A stretch of 64,000 nucleotides of DNA from Mangifera indica (Eukaryota > Streptophyta > Magnoliopsida > Sapindales > Anacardiaceae), in contig NC_058145.1 of the NCBI RefSeq assembly GCF_011075055.1, positions 13,637,894 to 13,701,893 on the forward strand, read 5' to 3'. Shown one piece after another: positions 1-12,062 of the stretch (its first letter is position 1; each line of letters starts with the position of its first letter). Below the pieces are notes generated by a model that was not told the origin of the DNA, did not search any database, and worked only from the letters and a program-made list of their open reading frames with translations. The position numbers and the translations under genes were made by a program.

Positions 1-7
1 AATTTAC

Positions 8-3000
8 CTCCCTTGGTCATCACCAAGCCTCAGGGATGATATCACAACTTCAGCAGATTCATCATCAAAGTACACGTCCTGGTTAGAAAACAATTTAAGA
101 TCAAGTCGATTTAGTAGAAAGTTCAAAAGAGAAAAAAAAACTTTAGTTGTAACTTTATCTTCAATGTTATATTATGACATAAAGCTTACCCATTCTAGTT
201 TACTATGAACAACAATTCTAATCTTACCACCAACTGCTGCAAGAAGAAAATTCAAAATAATTACCTCGTCATCCCGATCAAGAGCTCCATGGTCCTGCAA
301 CATGTATGATAAATATTACAAGTCAGCAACTAAACTAGAAAAGGAATGAAAGGCACAATTGTGAACCTTGATATACCTCTTCAGCATCCTCATTCCCATA
401 TAGTTTGTATCTGAAAGCCTGACTTAAGTTATTTGCAAGAGCAGCAACATCATAATCCCTGTCATGAATGTCATCATCGTCACTATCCCTTGTCCTATCT
501 TGCAAAGCTGTTGGACGCCTGCACATAACAAGACATGATATGCTTTCCAATTTAAATTGTTACAAATGTTATGAATTAAAAAGACTCAGTAAGGTAGAAT
601 CATCTTCAATACTATCAAATAAATCAAACAAGGAAATGACTATTCTGGTGCTTTGCACTGGTCAATAGCGAGAAAAAACTGGTAAATGATGCCTTTACCA
701 CCGGTCCAAATTTTGAAAGCAAAACAAATTTAATGCTATTGTCTATTTATACTCCATACTTCACCAAATATTAAATTACCTATTTTCTATGCAACTCATG
801 CCCATACTAATGGTACATAAGGTACATAAAACAAGTTTCCCACATAGTGATCATTTAATTAGATTTCCTACTAACATGAATCCATAGAAGATATGAGGCA
901 AGAACATACCCACAAGCCCATTGGTAGACATTTTCAATTGCATTACGCTCTTGCAGGACATTAACTTGCCATCCGCTCCACTCATTATTTTCCTAGAGAA
1001 CAAATCAGGCAACATTATGAAAGAAATTGACGAAATTTATCAAAAAGATTTAGTTATATAAATCAAAGACAATCATTAAAACAAATAAAAAGTATGTCTT
1101 AATGCAAAATGATGAGTAATCATGAAACCTCTCCCTTGTTAGATAAGAACAAATAATGATGATGCTTTTACTTTTTGTTTTCTTCTATAAAAACTCAACA
1201 CTGAAACTGGATCAAAGAATGCTGTCACAGTGACAAGACGCAGTATATAAACCACAAGCTTGAAACACAGTTCATCATCCACTTATGCACACTCTTCCAC
1301 CAAATGTGCCTCATCAGTTATCATCAATGTCATACAGATCTATGGCTTTAAGAATTACTCTAATAAGCATACATGACTATTCTGAAACTATGGCTTTAAG
1401 AATTACTCTAATAAGCACACGACTATTCTGAAAGTGGTTGTATTTTAATCAATTCCAAACAGGACCCTTTTCTTAAACTCACAACCCTTATACACCTAAT
1501 AACATAATCAGAATATTACCAACCTGAAGATATGTATGAATGTGGCTGTTACTGCTGGCTAATTGAACAAGCTTATTAGAGATCCGTGTAATGTGTCCAA
1601 GGTTTCCTGCCCGCGGTGCCTGTTTGCCAGAAGCAGGCAAAGTTGGCTGCATGATCCAGGAACATTCAAATTGTCAGTTTTTCTTTCAGAAACATAGAGA
1701 ATTATCCATTATATGCTACTTGAGAATGATAATCCAAAACAAATGACTTCAAATTCCCCATACATGAAAAGTAAGAAAGAGATGCAAAGGCTAACTAAGC
1801 TTCTGATACACTCATGTTTTTCCTTTGTTCTTCTCAAACATTTAGTTCAAACAAACATAAATTTCATTCATATTATTTGCATGCTATGGCTGTATGCATC
1901 ATTGATATTGATATTATATAGTTAATGTATCTGTCTACCTTACTGGAATCGCCAGAAAGAATAGGATCCTTATCAGTTAGGAGAAACTTCCCAATCATAT
2001 CACACTCTTGAAGAAGATGATCCACCATGTTATTACTCTTGCTCTCCAGACAAGAATATATAATACTCTCCACATGGTGATGCAATGCATTATTGTATGG
2101 ATACCTGCAACAATACATATCAAAAATATATTTGTCTAGCCAAACATACAGAACAAAGCAACACCTCTCCCAGAAGAGACTCTTCTAAATGCAACATCCA
2201 CCATCATCCATGCATTCAAAACCACCAAATAAAATAAATGCTTACTCAAAGAAAAGATCAAGAACTCTTTGAATGGTTCCAGAGCTGACCAATTCCTTCT
2301 CTGCAGCTTCATTGCCAGTTTTCAATAGCACAGCAATGAACTCGACAATCTGAATTTAAAGTAAATAATTGCAGAATTACTAAAAAGAACATTTGCAATC
2401 AAGCTTCAACCAGAGATAAGAACTTTCTGCCGCACAAGCACTTTTGTTATTCTATATTGCAAATTCACAGAATGTTCAGGAATTATAAAGTCCAACTCTA
2501 ATAGTCTCTGTCAATTTCCATAAGAATAGGGATTGGGTTCTGCACGCATTTGATATTATGTACAAAACCAACCTTTAGGCGATGCTTCCCTAGTGGTGGT
2601 TTCAGTTCTCCAAATGTTGTCGGCAAAATCGTCTCATCGGATGCGACATTAAGAAGCATAAGCAAGTCATCTGCAAACCAATGTGCTATAATCACTATCA
2701 TTGCTATCAAAGGAATTATAGTCATGTTTGGAAAAAGGCAAGATGTGTAAATTCTACTTTTGATTCAGTTGCTAAAACAATCCAAAATTGTGATTGTTTA
2801 ATCATAAAAACAAATTAGAACCTTGCAAATTTGTCCAATATTCTTATAGTTAGACTAAAATTATGATCCAAAACAAATTCTTGCAAGATAAATTCATAAA
2901 AAAGGCAAGTACAATTTGCCCACTTGAACAACTTCATGTTCATATCAACTTAGCTAAAGGTAATAAATGGAAAATGGTAAGTTGAGTACTTACGAAGTTT

Positions 3001-6000
3001 TGGCAGCATTGCACCGATAGTCTCTGGATTTACAGGGATTGGAGATTCATACATATGTTGGCTTCGAAAAGAATGCATCAGAGGAGAAGAAGTTGCTGAT
3101 CTTTTAGGATCTAACAAGGAGATACATACAGAAAGGGAGTGAAAAAGGCCAGACTTTGAATGTGAATCTTCCAGTGCATGACCAAATATCCTTGCAACGA
3201 AACTGCATAAGAACAAGGATACAAAAAGCACTTGCATAATTACAAAAAAAGATTACAAGAATAAATAGAATGAAACAGCAGAAACACTGCTGGCAAAATG
3301 AGATATTTAAATGCCCAAATACCTTGGGCTTGCAAGTCTTGTGGCCAAGGCTGATGGAGCATTTCGAGTTATTGCACATAGTGTTTCTGCTGCATTAGCA
3401 TGAACTTCAGGAGGGCACTGACAAAAATAAAAGGATTTGTTAGGTAATACACAAAGAAATGCCAGGTTAGCACTGACTTTTTTCCAGCTAATATCTTAGA
3501 ACCACACTATTCACTTTACTATATTATTCATAATATCCATAATAAACTCCATATTCTTGCAGAAGCGTTTTCTTGACCTTGTTATTAAAAAAGTTTGCAG
3601 CTCCTATATGGGGTAAAGGAAGGAAAATGTGCAACATGAATACCCTTTCCATAGGGACAATCCAAAAGTGGTAATTAAATAGCATTTGTGATCACACATA
3701 CATTGGCAACATAACTAAGGTCATTACAGGAAAAAAATGACAAGAAAAGAGGGAAATTTGACTTACAGATGGACTTAATTTATCCACAATCATTTCAAGC
3801 AAATTGCTGTCAGCTAACCACTGCATCACATCCATAAAATTGGGATATACATGATCGTCAGCACCGACAAGCCGAACCAAAACCTGCACAAAGAGATTAG
3901 AACTTAAATGCAGATATTCACAAGAAATGATTCATTTGCTTAGTGTAAATCTTATGTGTGTGTGTATAAACCACCATTGAAATCAAAATTTCAAGGCGAA
4001 AAGAAGTCTTAGCACCCTACCTCCATGATAGAGGTAATCCCTATCAAATCAACCAACTGGCGGAAAACATCTGGATGGACCTGCAAAGAAGTCAACAGAA
4101 TTGAACTAAATACAATTTGATAGAATACACTGATTATATCTACTTTAGGGGAGACTTAAAAAAAAGACATTTCGTAAAAGCCAACAAACAGCACGGGCAT
4201 GGCCATGCAGTGCCAAGCAAAGTATATCTATGTACCTGATTAACAAGTATGTTAGCAGCAAGTCAAGATTATGTCAATTTTAGAACAGTCGCCTTAGCAA
4301 GGCAAAAAAGTATGACCAGAGAAAGAGTGCAGACTATTAACAGGAACTTAAAATTTGGACAATGGTGAAAGAATAGCAGAAATCAAAGCAATAGACAACA
4401 ACAATACTTCCAACAGACATCATGACAACAAACCATGCAACAGGTGCTATGATAAAAAAGAACATGTAACAGTACCTTTACCAAAAAGGTTAGTGGATAT
4501 CAATACTTACTTGAACATAGTTCATAAGTGGGACTGTCTTCCGCAACATAAGGCACACAACAACCTAAAATGTCACATCACATAGCATTTATAAAGTACA
4601 TATATAAAAATAGAATAAAAAGCCAAAGTAAGACGAGTATACCCATAAAACAACACAAATTTAAATCATGGCATCATACCTTGCTGAAATACCCAGCCAG
4701 TAAGGCACTATGAGGTCGGATCGGTTCCAAGAAGGAGAAAAGCAAGTCCATTAGCTGCAATTAAAAGAAAAGCAAATGAAACTACAGCTGTAAAGCAACA
4801 AAATCACATCTACATTCTAGACTATCCACATCCAACAAAAAAAAAATTCAGCTACCTCATCTTCCTCCACCAGAGTCTTGAGAATTACATCAATTTCACA
4901 GGTAAATATTTCACATGCAATGAAGGGAAACCTAGACAAAAGAGGTATATCATATATCATAAACAAGGAAGAAAACCTAGCGATGAAAGAAGTTACAACA
5001 AAAGAAATAACAACAAAAGGAATATAAATAAAGGAATTGAGTTTCCAATATGAGTAACAAACTTGAATGCACGTTTGGTTTCAGCATCCTCAGGAGCTTC
5101 TTCAACTATATACCGCAGTAACTGCTCCACTTGGGCTCTATCTCGTAGACTGCAAGAAGTAATAGATAACAAACATTCATCATCAACATCAAATTCCATA
5201 CTGTATTAACTAATTTCTAACAATAACATGTAAGCTGTTACAATTGTTTGAGAGCTAAGTTAAATATGTAAATGATAAGAGAATTACAAATTGATGAGAC
5301 GGCTGTTTAAGGCTTTGCATTCTTGGATTATTTCTTCCTCATCCAGCAGCTCTTCCAACGTAAAATTTTCCTTGTCTAAAACTGACTCCACCTACAAAGG
5401 GAAAAAGTTCAGCAGATATAATCACAGATGAAGCAAATATTCACGTAGTATAATAAACTACAACTTCTTTTAGCCACCGACCAACATGGTCTCCCTTATT
5501 AACATAAACTCAGTTACAGAATGGTTCAAAATCTTATAGAACAGTGTAAATATCACTCAACATTCTTTAATTATGTCTACACATATAGGCCATGAAAAAT
5601 TGAAGAGAATAGTTTTTTAGTACTCTATTCATCCACAAACTTAGCAAATACTGCAGCATAAAACGTCTGGTTCAAAATGCAAACCAAAATGGCAGTCGCC
5701 ACAAAACTATTCTCAATCGCGTTCATCAACAAGTTACTCCACTACTCTTCCATCAGTCCAAAGAAAATTACCCTAAACGAAGCATTGATTGCCCAATTAC
5801 AGAAAACAAACATGAACTGATTGCCATTTATGACACAGCTTACACTGCCACCTCTGTATGTACATATACCAAACCAATCCACACTTGGGCCTAATTGAGT
5901 ATTGAAATTTCAAAAACCAGGAGCTAATTAGCAAATAAACAGCTAAAAGCTAAAAAAAGGGAAAAAAAAAATAAAGCGTAGAAAGAGTTACCGGTGACGA

Positions 6001-6030
6001 GGCGGAGAGAGCTGTGAGCTTCCAAAACAT
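8..6030 (-). CDS. SAPS-domain protein (PP6/Sit4 phosphatase regulatory subunit), 3' end outside window
   Basis: Eighteen exons can be joined in phase: 6030-5992, 5391-5288, 5149-5063, 4931-4856, 4754-4680, 4564-4511, 4080-4021, 3883-3767, 3417-3323, 3202-2994, 2670-2573, 2349-2246, 2104-1939, 1646-1524, 992-910, 518-377, 294-265 and 78-8. They give 577 residues, and the last visible exon stops mid-codon at a GT donor, so the gene continues to the left. The protein begins MFWKLTALSASSPVES and carries the conserved SAPS signatures LRYIVEEAPEDAE near residue 65, LADSNLLEMIVDKLSPS near 190 and PTTFGELKPPLGKHRLK near 325. An acidic DSDDDD stretch follows the domain. In this family the SAPS repeats bind PP6/Sit4-type catalytic subunits in the cytosol; that role is inferred from homology. 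The start is the first ATG, and the next exons continue the SAPS consensus directly from it. Intron 14 contains a 48-bp tandem duplication. Confidence 0.93.
1340..1433. repeat. 48-bp tandem duplication in an intron
   Basis: Two adjacent copies begin with ctatggctttaag at 1340 and 1388. They are nearly identical; the second lacks two bases of the first. They lie inside the intron between exons 14 and 15 of the SAPS gene. Confidence 0.85.
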
Positions 6031-6236
6031 GATGGAAAAAGAAAAGTAGCGAAGAGATTTGAGAGAGGTGAGCAGATCTGTGAGGTGAAAAACTAGAAGC
6101 AATAAATCTAGGTATTTTTAAATGAAGAAACGAGACAGCTAGATTCGAGGGACAAGTAATCTACTGATGAGGTGTGAAACCCTAACTTTAAGAAACTGAG
6201 AGATCGAAAAATTTGAGCGCCGTGAAGATCGAGAGT

Positions 6237-6256
6237 GGAGAGAGAGAGAGAGAGAA
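6237..6256. repeat. (GA)n microsatellite upstream of the SAPS gene
   Basis: An uninterrupted GA tract about 200 bp upstream of the SAPS start codon, in or just beyond the probable 5' leader. GA/CT tracts are common in plant leaders and core promoters. A regulatory role is only inferred. Confidence 0.8.
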
Positions 6257-6443
6257 GAGGCGGTCCAAAAAATTCGCAATTGCTGCGAGTCGAGCAAAGG
6301 TTAATTGCTATGTAGAGGCGGAAAAGTACAAATGTGATACTCCGGTTTTTACAATAACAAACAATATGTCAAGTGAATGCATGATTCCAGACACATACAA
6401 AAGGGTTCAAAATTGAACAGAAAGGTTTCAAACATTTATTTTT

Positions 6444-7303
6444 GGCCAGAGGACTATTTCCCACCCAAGTTTTAATGTCAAAACAAAAACACATTTATAA
6501 AGTTTAAAAAACTTCAAATCCCACCTATGAACTAATTTCTAATAAAATTTTATGTTAGATACAAAGATAAAATCCTCATTTGATCAAAAATATAAATTTC
6601 ATTAAGTTTTCTCTTTCAGATCTTAAAAATTAACTATTTCACTATTACTTAAAATCTTCTAACTTTGAAAAGTAACATTTTCTCTCCTCCAAAACTGCAG
6701 GTTTATTTCTTACTCTTTCTGACCACCATCTTCGACCCTCCACAACATTGTTTTTATTTGAGAACACACTAGCCACCATCTCTTTAGCGTGCAATGAAGA
6801 CACGTTGATTTGGACAAATCGATAAAGACATGTTGATTCGGACATATCGACTTGGATGAATCAACGAAGCCCTGTCAATTCCAGACACTCTTCTTTGCAC
6901 CAAAGAGATGGTGGTCAATGTGTGGGTTCAAGTATCGAGTCATTGGTCACTAAAAATGATGGTTGAAGAGGGTTAAAAAAATAAACCCTATGTTTTGAAG
7001 AGGGGAAGGGGAAATGTTACTTTTCAAAATTTAAAAACTTTAAATAGGAAAAAGTTATTAGTTTTTAAAATCTAAAGGGCAAAACTTAATAAAATTTATA
7101 TTTTTTAAATATTATTAATAAAATAATGTTTTAACATTTGTCTCTTATCAAAATTTTTAATAAAAGTTGATTTATAGATAGGATTTTAGATTTTTCAAAT
7201 CTATAAATATGTATTTATATTAATATTAACAATAAAACTTGGGTGGGACTAGATGTGTATTTGTACTAACATTAAAACTTGGGTGGGACATAGTCCTTTG
7301 GCC
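6444..7303. mobile_element. Non-autonomous Mutator-like element, copy A (860 bp)
   Basis: Both ends carry the same inverted sequence, starting GGCCA-AGGACTAT-TCCCACCCAAG and extending about 35 bp with two or three mismatches. The element is flanked by the 9-bp direct repeat tttattttt (6435-6443 and 7304-7312). A 9-bp target duplication with long inverted ends is typical of the Mutator superfamily. The interior has no transposase ORF. It holds two 28-bp-spaced copies of a gacacgttgatt-type motif (6799 and 6827). The duplication is AT-rich and weak alone, but copies C and E of the same family show the same arrangement. Confidence 0.82.
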
Positions 7304-7312
7304 TTTATTTTT

Positions 7313-8889
7313 TATGAAAGCATCAACAACAGATTCTTTTGATTTTGAAGGTGTTGTCATTTTATTTACATTTGTTGGTAGATATGTATATATTTTTTTC
7401 TAAATATTTTTGGTAAAAATCCTATATTAGATTCAATCCGTTTAGATCTTTTATCATGGTAATTAATGTGTATTTATAATTATTATTAATTTAAAAGAGT
7501 ATTATTATTTAATTGATAACTACCATTCTGATAACCTTAACTTAATAACTACATAAGTTAATATCAAATTGCTTCAATTGGTGTATAAAACATTATAAAA
7601 ATTTTAAATTTAAAGATCATATACATCATTACCTTTTGGAAGAATAACACACTTTGATGGGTCAATATTGTAAATTTACACTTAGAAAGCACTAATATAT
7701 TACATTAGATTAACGCCAAACAATTTTAATAGATAAGATTCATCATCATTTTTCAATAAAACTATTTAACAGAGGTCTTCAAATCAAAATGCACTTAATC
7801 TTTTTATCATAATTTTACTATTCTAATAATATTTATTTTAGTGAATAAAAAGAACACAAAAAGAAATAGATGAAGAATGTAAATTTTGATAGTCAAAGGG
7901 TGTTTTTGTTATTTTGTAGAATTTATATTAGAGGATTAACACACAGTGGTTGCATTTGTCCACCACATAAATTTCTTACCTATTTTCCATTTTGTCATCG
8001 TCTCAGATGATAAGATTTTTTTGGTTATTTTGTGGTCGATTTTAGTAGTTGTATGGTGGTGGTAAAGTATGTCCCTCGTATTTTGTATTATATTTTTTAT
8101 TTTATAAAATCATTTAATTTCTCCAAAAAAAAAGGTAAAGTTGACTTTGTGACATCATACTCAAAATGATGTAATTAAGGTCAAATTATTTAATATCGAT
8201 GTGATTCTAATAAAATTTTTTAATTTTATTTTTAAAAATACAAATATCTTTCATCTAAATTATATTAAGCCGATAAATTATTACTTCTAAAATTAAAAAA
8301 CAATAAATCCCCATCTTATGTTAGGTTTGGGTAATAAATTTTGTTGCATTTTAGAAAAATCAAAGAAAATGACAAAATACCCTCATTAAAGAAAAAGGCA
8401 AAAATGCCCTTCATTCTTAATCACTAATATGTTCTTATTCTTTCCTAAAATTACAAAACACCTGGTTTCTTTTCTTTTCCCTTCCCCTCCCTTTCTCCAT
8501 CAACTGTCACCACTCACACTCCACTTCTGCCATGAATTCCTTAACAGTTGATCTAATACTTGACCATGGTGTAACACATAAAGCTGCTGGAAGAGTTGCA
8601 AGAAACCAAAAAGGACTCGTCAAATCATGGTTTAAAATTACTAGGTCTCAAGTTCAAGACTATAGTCCCTCGACCATTTTCTTTGGCATTCGAGAAAAGA
8701 AAATAATCTAGAGAAAGAGGACAGGTGAATTTTTTTCTATTAACTAAGAACACGTTTATATTTATTTATTTCTTCTTAATCTCACCCTATCATCCCAAAA
8801 TACTTCTTACTTTCTTATTGATAACCCACCATCTCAAAACTGATTTAATTTTCTTCGTCGCCCATCTTCCGAAAATTAGATTAAAAAAA
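7313..8889. other. Intergenic, no supported gene
   Basis: AT-rich sequence. The longest plus-strand ATG reading frame I followed here (8532-8711, 59 codons) has no family resemblance I can recognise, so I do not call it a gene. The first part (7313-8450) is low-complexity A/T sequence. The right end is the target site of the element that starts at 8890. Confidence 0.6.
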
Positions 8890-9229
8890 GGCCAAAAGAC
8901 TTATCCCCACCCAAAGATTAGTGTTTTTCTTAATTTTCATTTATTAACTTTTAAAATCTCATACATTTTTATATTTGTTAATTTTTACGGTTAACATAAG
9001 AGATAAATTTATTATTTATTAAAAATATTTTTAAAAATTAAAATTTATCACATTCCCCTTGAGCTTAAAAATATAACAATTTTCTCTCAAAGTTTAAAAA
9101 ATCACTATTTTTCCCCAGGGTTTCAATCTCTTTTCTCCAATGACAATCTTTTCTCTAGTTGTTAACTTTCTCTCTCTTGATGGCTTATCTCTCCCACCCG
9201 GCCTCGTCGTCGCTCTCCTTTGGCTATCT

Positions 9230-10204
9230 CAGACCTGGCCACGATTCATGAACCGTCGGTTCACGGTTCGAAAATATAAGGACCCTGAACCGAAACCGTA
9301 ACAGGACGGTTCGTCCACGGTTCGGAACCGTCGGTTTCGGTTCATGGCCCCGGTTCAGAACCGACGATTTCGGTTTGAAACCGATATTAAACAGTCAATT
9401 CTAATATATGATCTTAATTTAATTTTTAAATTATTAATTACAATAATTAAAAATTAAAATAAAGGCTTGGACTTAATTACAATAAATACAATTAATTATA
9501 TAAATAAATTATATGATTAATTATAAAAGATAATAAAAAAATAATAAATAAAATTAATTATAGAAATAAATTCTATAATTAATTATGAATTGTATAAAAA
9601 AAATTAAAATTAAAATTGAAATTAATAAAAAATTAAGAAAGAATTTAATTAAATTTAAGAAAATTTGATTGAATTGAAAGATTGAGAGAGTATTAAGAGT
9701 TTAAAGAATAAGAATGAGAGTTTGAAGGATTGAGTGAGAGAGTAGAAAGATTGAAATTTGAGAGAATGGAATTTGGAGGAGTATATATAGGAAAAAACTT
9801 TTTTGAAAAAAATTAAAGATAGGGGGGTGAATTGAGATTCAGAGAAATTGCAGGGGACCAAGTCCCCTGCATTTTCTCTGAAAATTGCTGGGGATTGGTC
9901 CCTCCCCTGCAATTTTTCCTTCAAAAGGCAACGGTTCCCTGCGCAGGGAACCGTTGCCTTTTTAAATAAAATTAAAAAAAAAATCAAAAAAATTTCAAAT
10001 TTTTTTCGGTTCAGCACAGTAAGTCGCCGGTTCATAAACCAGTTTGAACCGGCGGTTCCAATTTATGTGAACCGGAATCGAACCGCAGAGCCACGATTTC
10101 GGTTTCGGTTCAGTCCGGTTCCGGGTCTGCCGGTTCCGGTTCCGAGTTTATCTGGGCCGGTTTCGGTCTGATTCACTGGCCAAATCGGCCCATGGCCAGG
10201 TCTA
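9230..10204. mobile_element. Non-autonomous hAT-like transposon (975 bp) nested in copy I
   Basis: The ends are short inverted repeats: CAGACCTGGCCA at the left, and TAGACCTGGCCA when the right end is read inward. The 8-bp target duplication ggctatct lies exactly at both edges (9222-9229 and 10205-10212). Eight-base duplications and this end type are characteristic of hAT elements. About 200 bp inside each end is packed with copies of CGGTTC/GAACCG in both orientations, which resemble the subterminal motifs bound by hAT transposases. The middle is A/T-rich and contains three consecutive palindromes. It encodes no transposase, so mobility would need a helper enzyme. Reading frames across it are by-products of the palindromes. 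Confidence 0.88.
9923..9962. repeat. Perfect 40-bp palindrome in the hAT-like element
   Basis: Bases 9923-9942 are the exact reverse complement of 9943-9962, with no spacer, centred on CTGCGCAG. Two imperfect hairpins built on the same GCAGGGG/CCCCTGC words sit just before it, between 9841 and 9920. Confidence 0.95.
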
Positions 10205-10582
10205 GGCTATCTTTGTTGGAGACAAAGACAACAAGGTGGCTACTGAGAGAGACCAGGAGGAAGAGAGAAGTCAAGAAGAAGAGAAAAAGTCAACGATCAA
10301 AGAAGGGATTGTCGTCAAAGAGAGGAGATCAAACCCTAGGGGAAAATAATGATTTTGCAAACCGTTGGTGGAGCTAGAAGTAGGGAAAATTTGTTAAATT
10401 TTGGAGGGATGTAATACATTTTTAGTTTTTTAAAATATTTTTATTAAATAACGATTTTACTCTCAACGTCGAGTGCAAAAATTAATAGATAAATAAATAT
10501 TTAAAATTTTCAAAGTTAATGGATGAAAATTTAGAAAAACAATAATCTTTGAGTAAAACTAAGTCCTTTAACATTAAAAAAA

Positions 10583-11560
10583 TCAACATTTACATTCTAG
10601 TCGCACCCTACCATCTCAAACTCACACATTATTAAAAACAATAAAACTGTATGCGTAACTTTCGTATATAATTTTGTGTACAAACAATGATGTGTGATCG
10701 ATTATTGTTTTATCTTTAATTTTTAACCATCTAATTATATGATAATACGTCATTATTGATGCACAAAAATTGTGTATATAACAATATTTTATTAAAAATA
10801 TATTTGTATTATTGAAAAATAAACCAACTCCACCTTTTACTCATTTTCCATTCACACGGGCTATAAACAAAGAAAAATAAACAACAAATTTTTTATTTTT
10901 ATTTTTATGATGGTATATTTAGTATTTAAATTAAATAAATAAGATTATTTAAATATTTTTTATTAGTTAAAATTAATAGAAAAAATTGAATGAAAGATAA
11001 AAATTCATCATTTTTCCTGATAATAAAAATTTACCGTTTTAACATAATTTAAATGAAAAATTGCCATTCTCTTTTTATTTTATAAAATTATTAATTGGTG
11101 AAAACCTTTGTACAAAATTTAGGGGACATACAATTAGCCATCTTTAAATGACTCTATCGTGTCAATTCATATAATTATTAATTGGTGAAACCCTTTGTAC
11201 AAAATTTAGGGAACATACAATTAGCCATCTTTAAATGACTCTATCGTGTCAATTCACAGACTTTATTAATAAAAGAAAATGGTGGATGCGGTACTATACT
11301 TTTAAAATTAAAGGGAAGAAAAGGATTATAAAGGAAAATCTTGGGTGAAAAATAGCGGCTTTCTTTTTCGTATAAATAATAATGTGTATAAATAATTTTA
11401 TTAAGATAAATAACAACATTATAGGTATAATTTTATATATAAATAGTAATATTTATTTTTTAATTTATTTTTAATTTTTAATTATCCACACAAAATTAAA
11501 CTATTACCCTGAGATAAATTACTTTGCAAGTGCCAAACGCACTCAACGCGAAGTGTCGCC
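10583..11560. other. Intergenic A/T-rich spacer
   Basis: No gene is supported. Apart from the 87-bp tandem duplication annotated separately, this is A/T-rich sequence leading to the probable promoter and leader of the CASP-like gene. Confidence 0.6.
11084..11257. repeat. 87-bp tandem duplication
   Basis: Two head-to-tail copies, recognisable by attaattggtgaaa at 11090 and 11177, stay nearly identical through tgactctatcgtgtcaattc. The few mismatches suggest a fairly recent duplication. It lies about 800 bp upstream of the CASP-like start codon. Confidence 0.9.
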
Positions 11561-12062
11561 AGTTGACCGTTCAGCAACTCTCTTCTTATCTTTTTTTTCT
11601 TTGCTTCACCTTGTATTCATGTTTTGACCTATCATAAACAGTCCATTAATCCATAATCAAGCAAAAATTCAATCACAGTTAAACAGCGATTAGACTTCGC
11701 CTTTACTAGATTGGCAGTTTCTTCATAATTAAGGTACGATGGTTAATTATTATTAAATTTAGGTGCATTTTTTGTTCAATATGTTAGATCTTGGTTCGGT
11801 TTTGAAAATTCTCTCGACTTTGCTTCGGTAATCTATTTTATTTTATAATTTGAGATTAGCGTAATCGTAATAGTAATTGAGAGACGAATTGAAAGAATTG
11901 AAGATTGTTTTGGAGAGAGTTTAATTGACTGATATTTGTTCTTTTTAATGTAATTACAGTTAAAGCGCCCTTTGATATTTGAGTATTTCACTCGAAAATT
12001 ATTCGTTAGGGAGCGACAAAGAGGGGCGTTATGAATTGAAGTTTGTGGCGGTACAGAGAGAG

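Larger units (their letters stand above)
8890..10573. mobile_element. Mutator-like element, copy I, interrupted by a hAT-like insertion
   Basis: The left end reads GGCCAAAAGACTTATCCCCA; the right end is a diverged inverted copy sharing the ACTTA and CAAAGATTA blocks at matching spacing. The 9-bp repeat ttaaaaaaa flanks it (8881-8889 and 10574-10582). Removing the nested 975-bp insertion and its 8-bp duplication leaves about 700 bp, the size of the other copies. The end divergence and the nested insertion mark this as an old copy. No transposase is present. Confidence 0.72.

Noticed and set aside
9655..10171. Two long opposite frames (9655-10035 minus, 9848-10171 plus)
   Set aside because: Both cross the palindromes and CGGTTC repeats of the hAT-like element. 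Mirror-image frames are expected from palindromic sequence.
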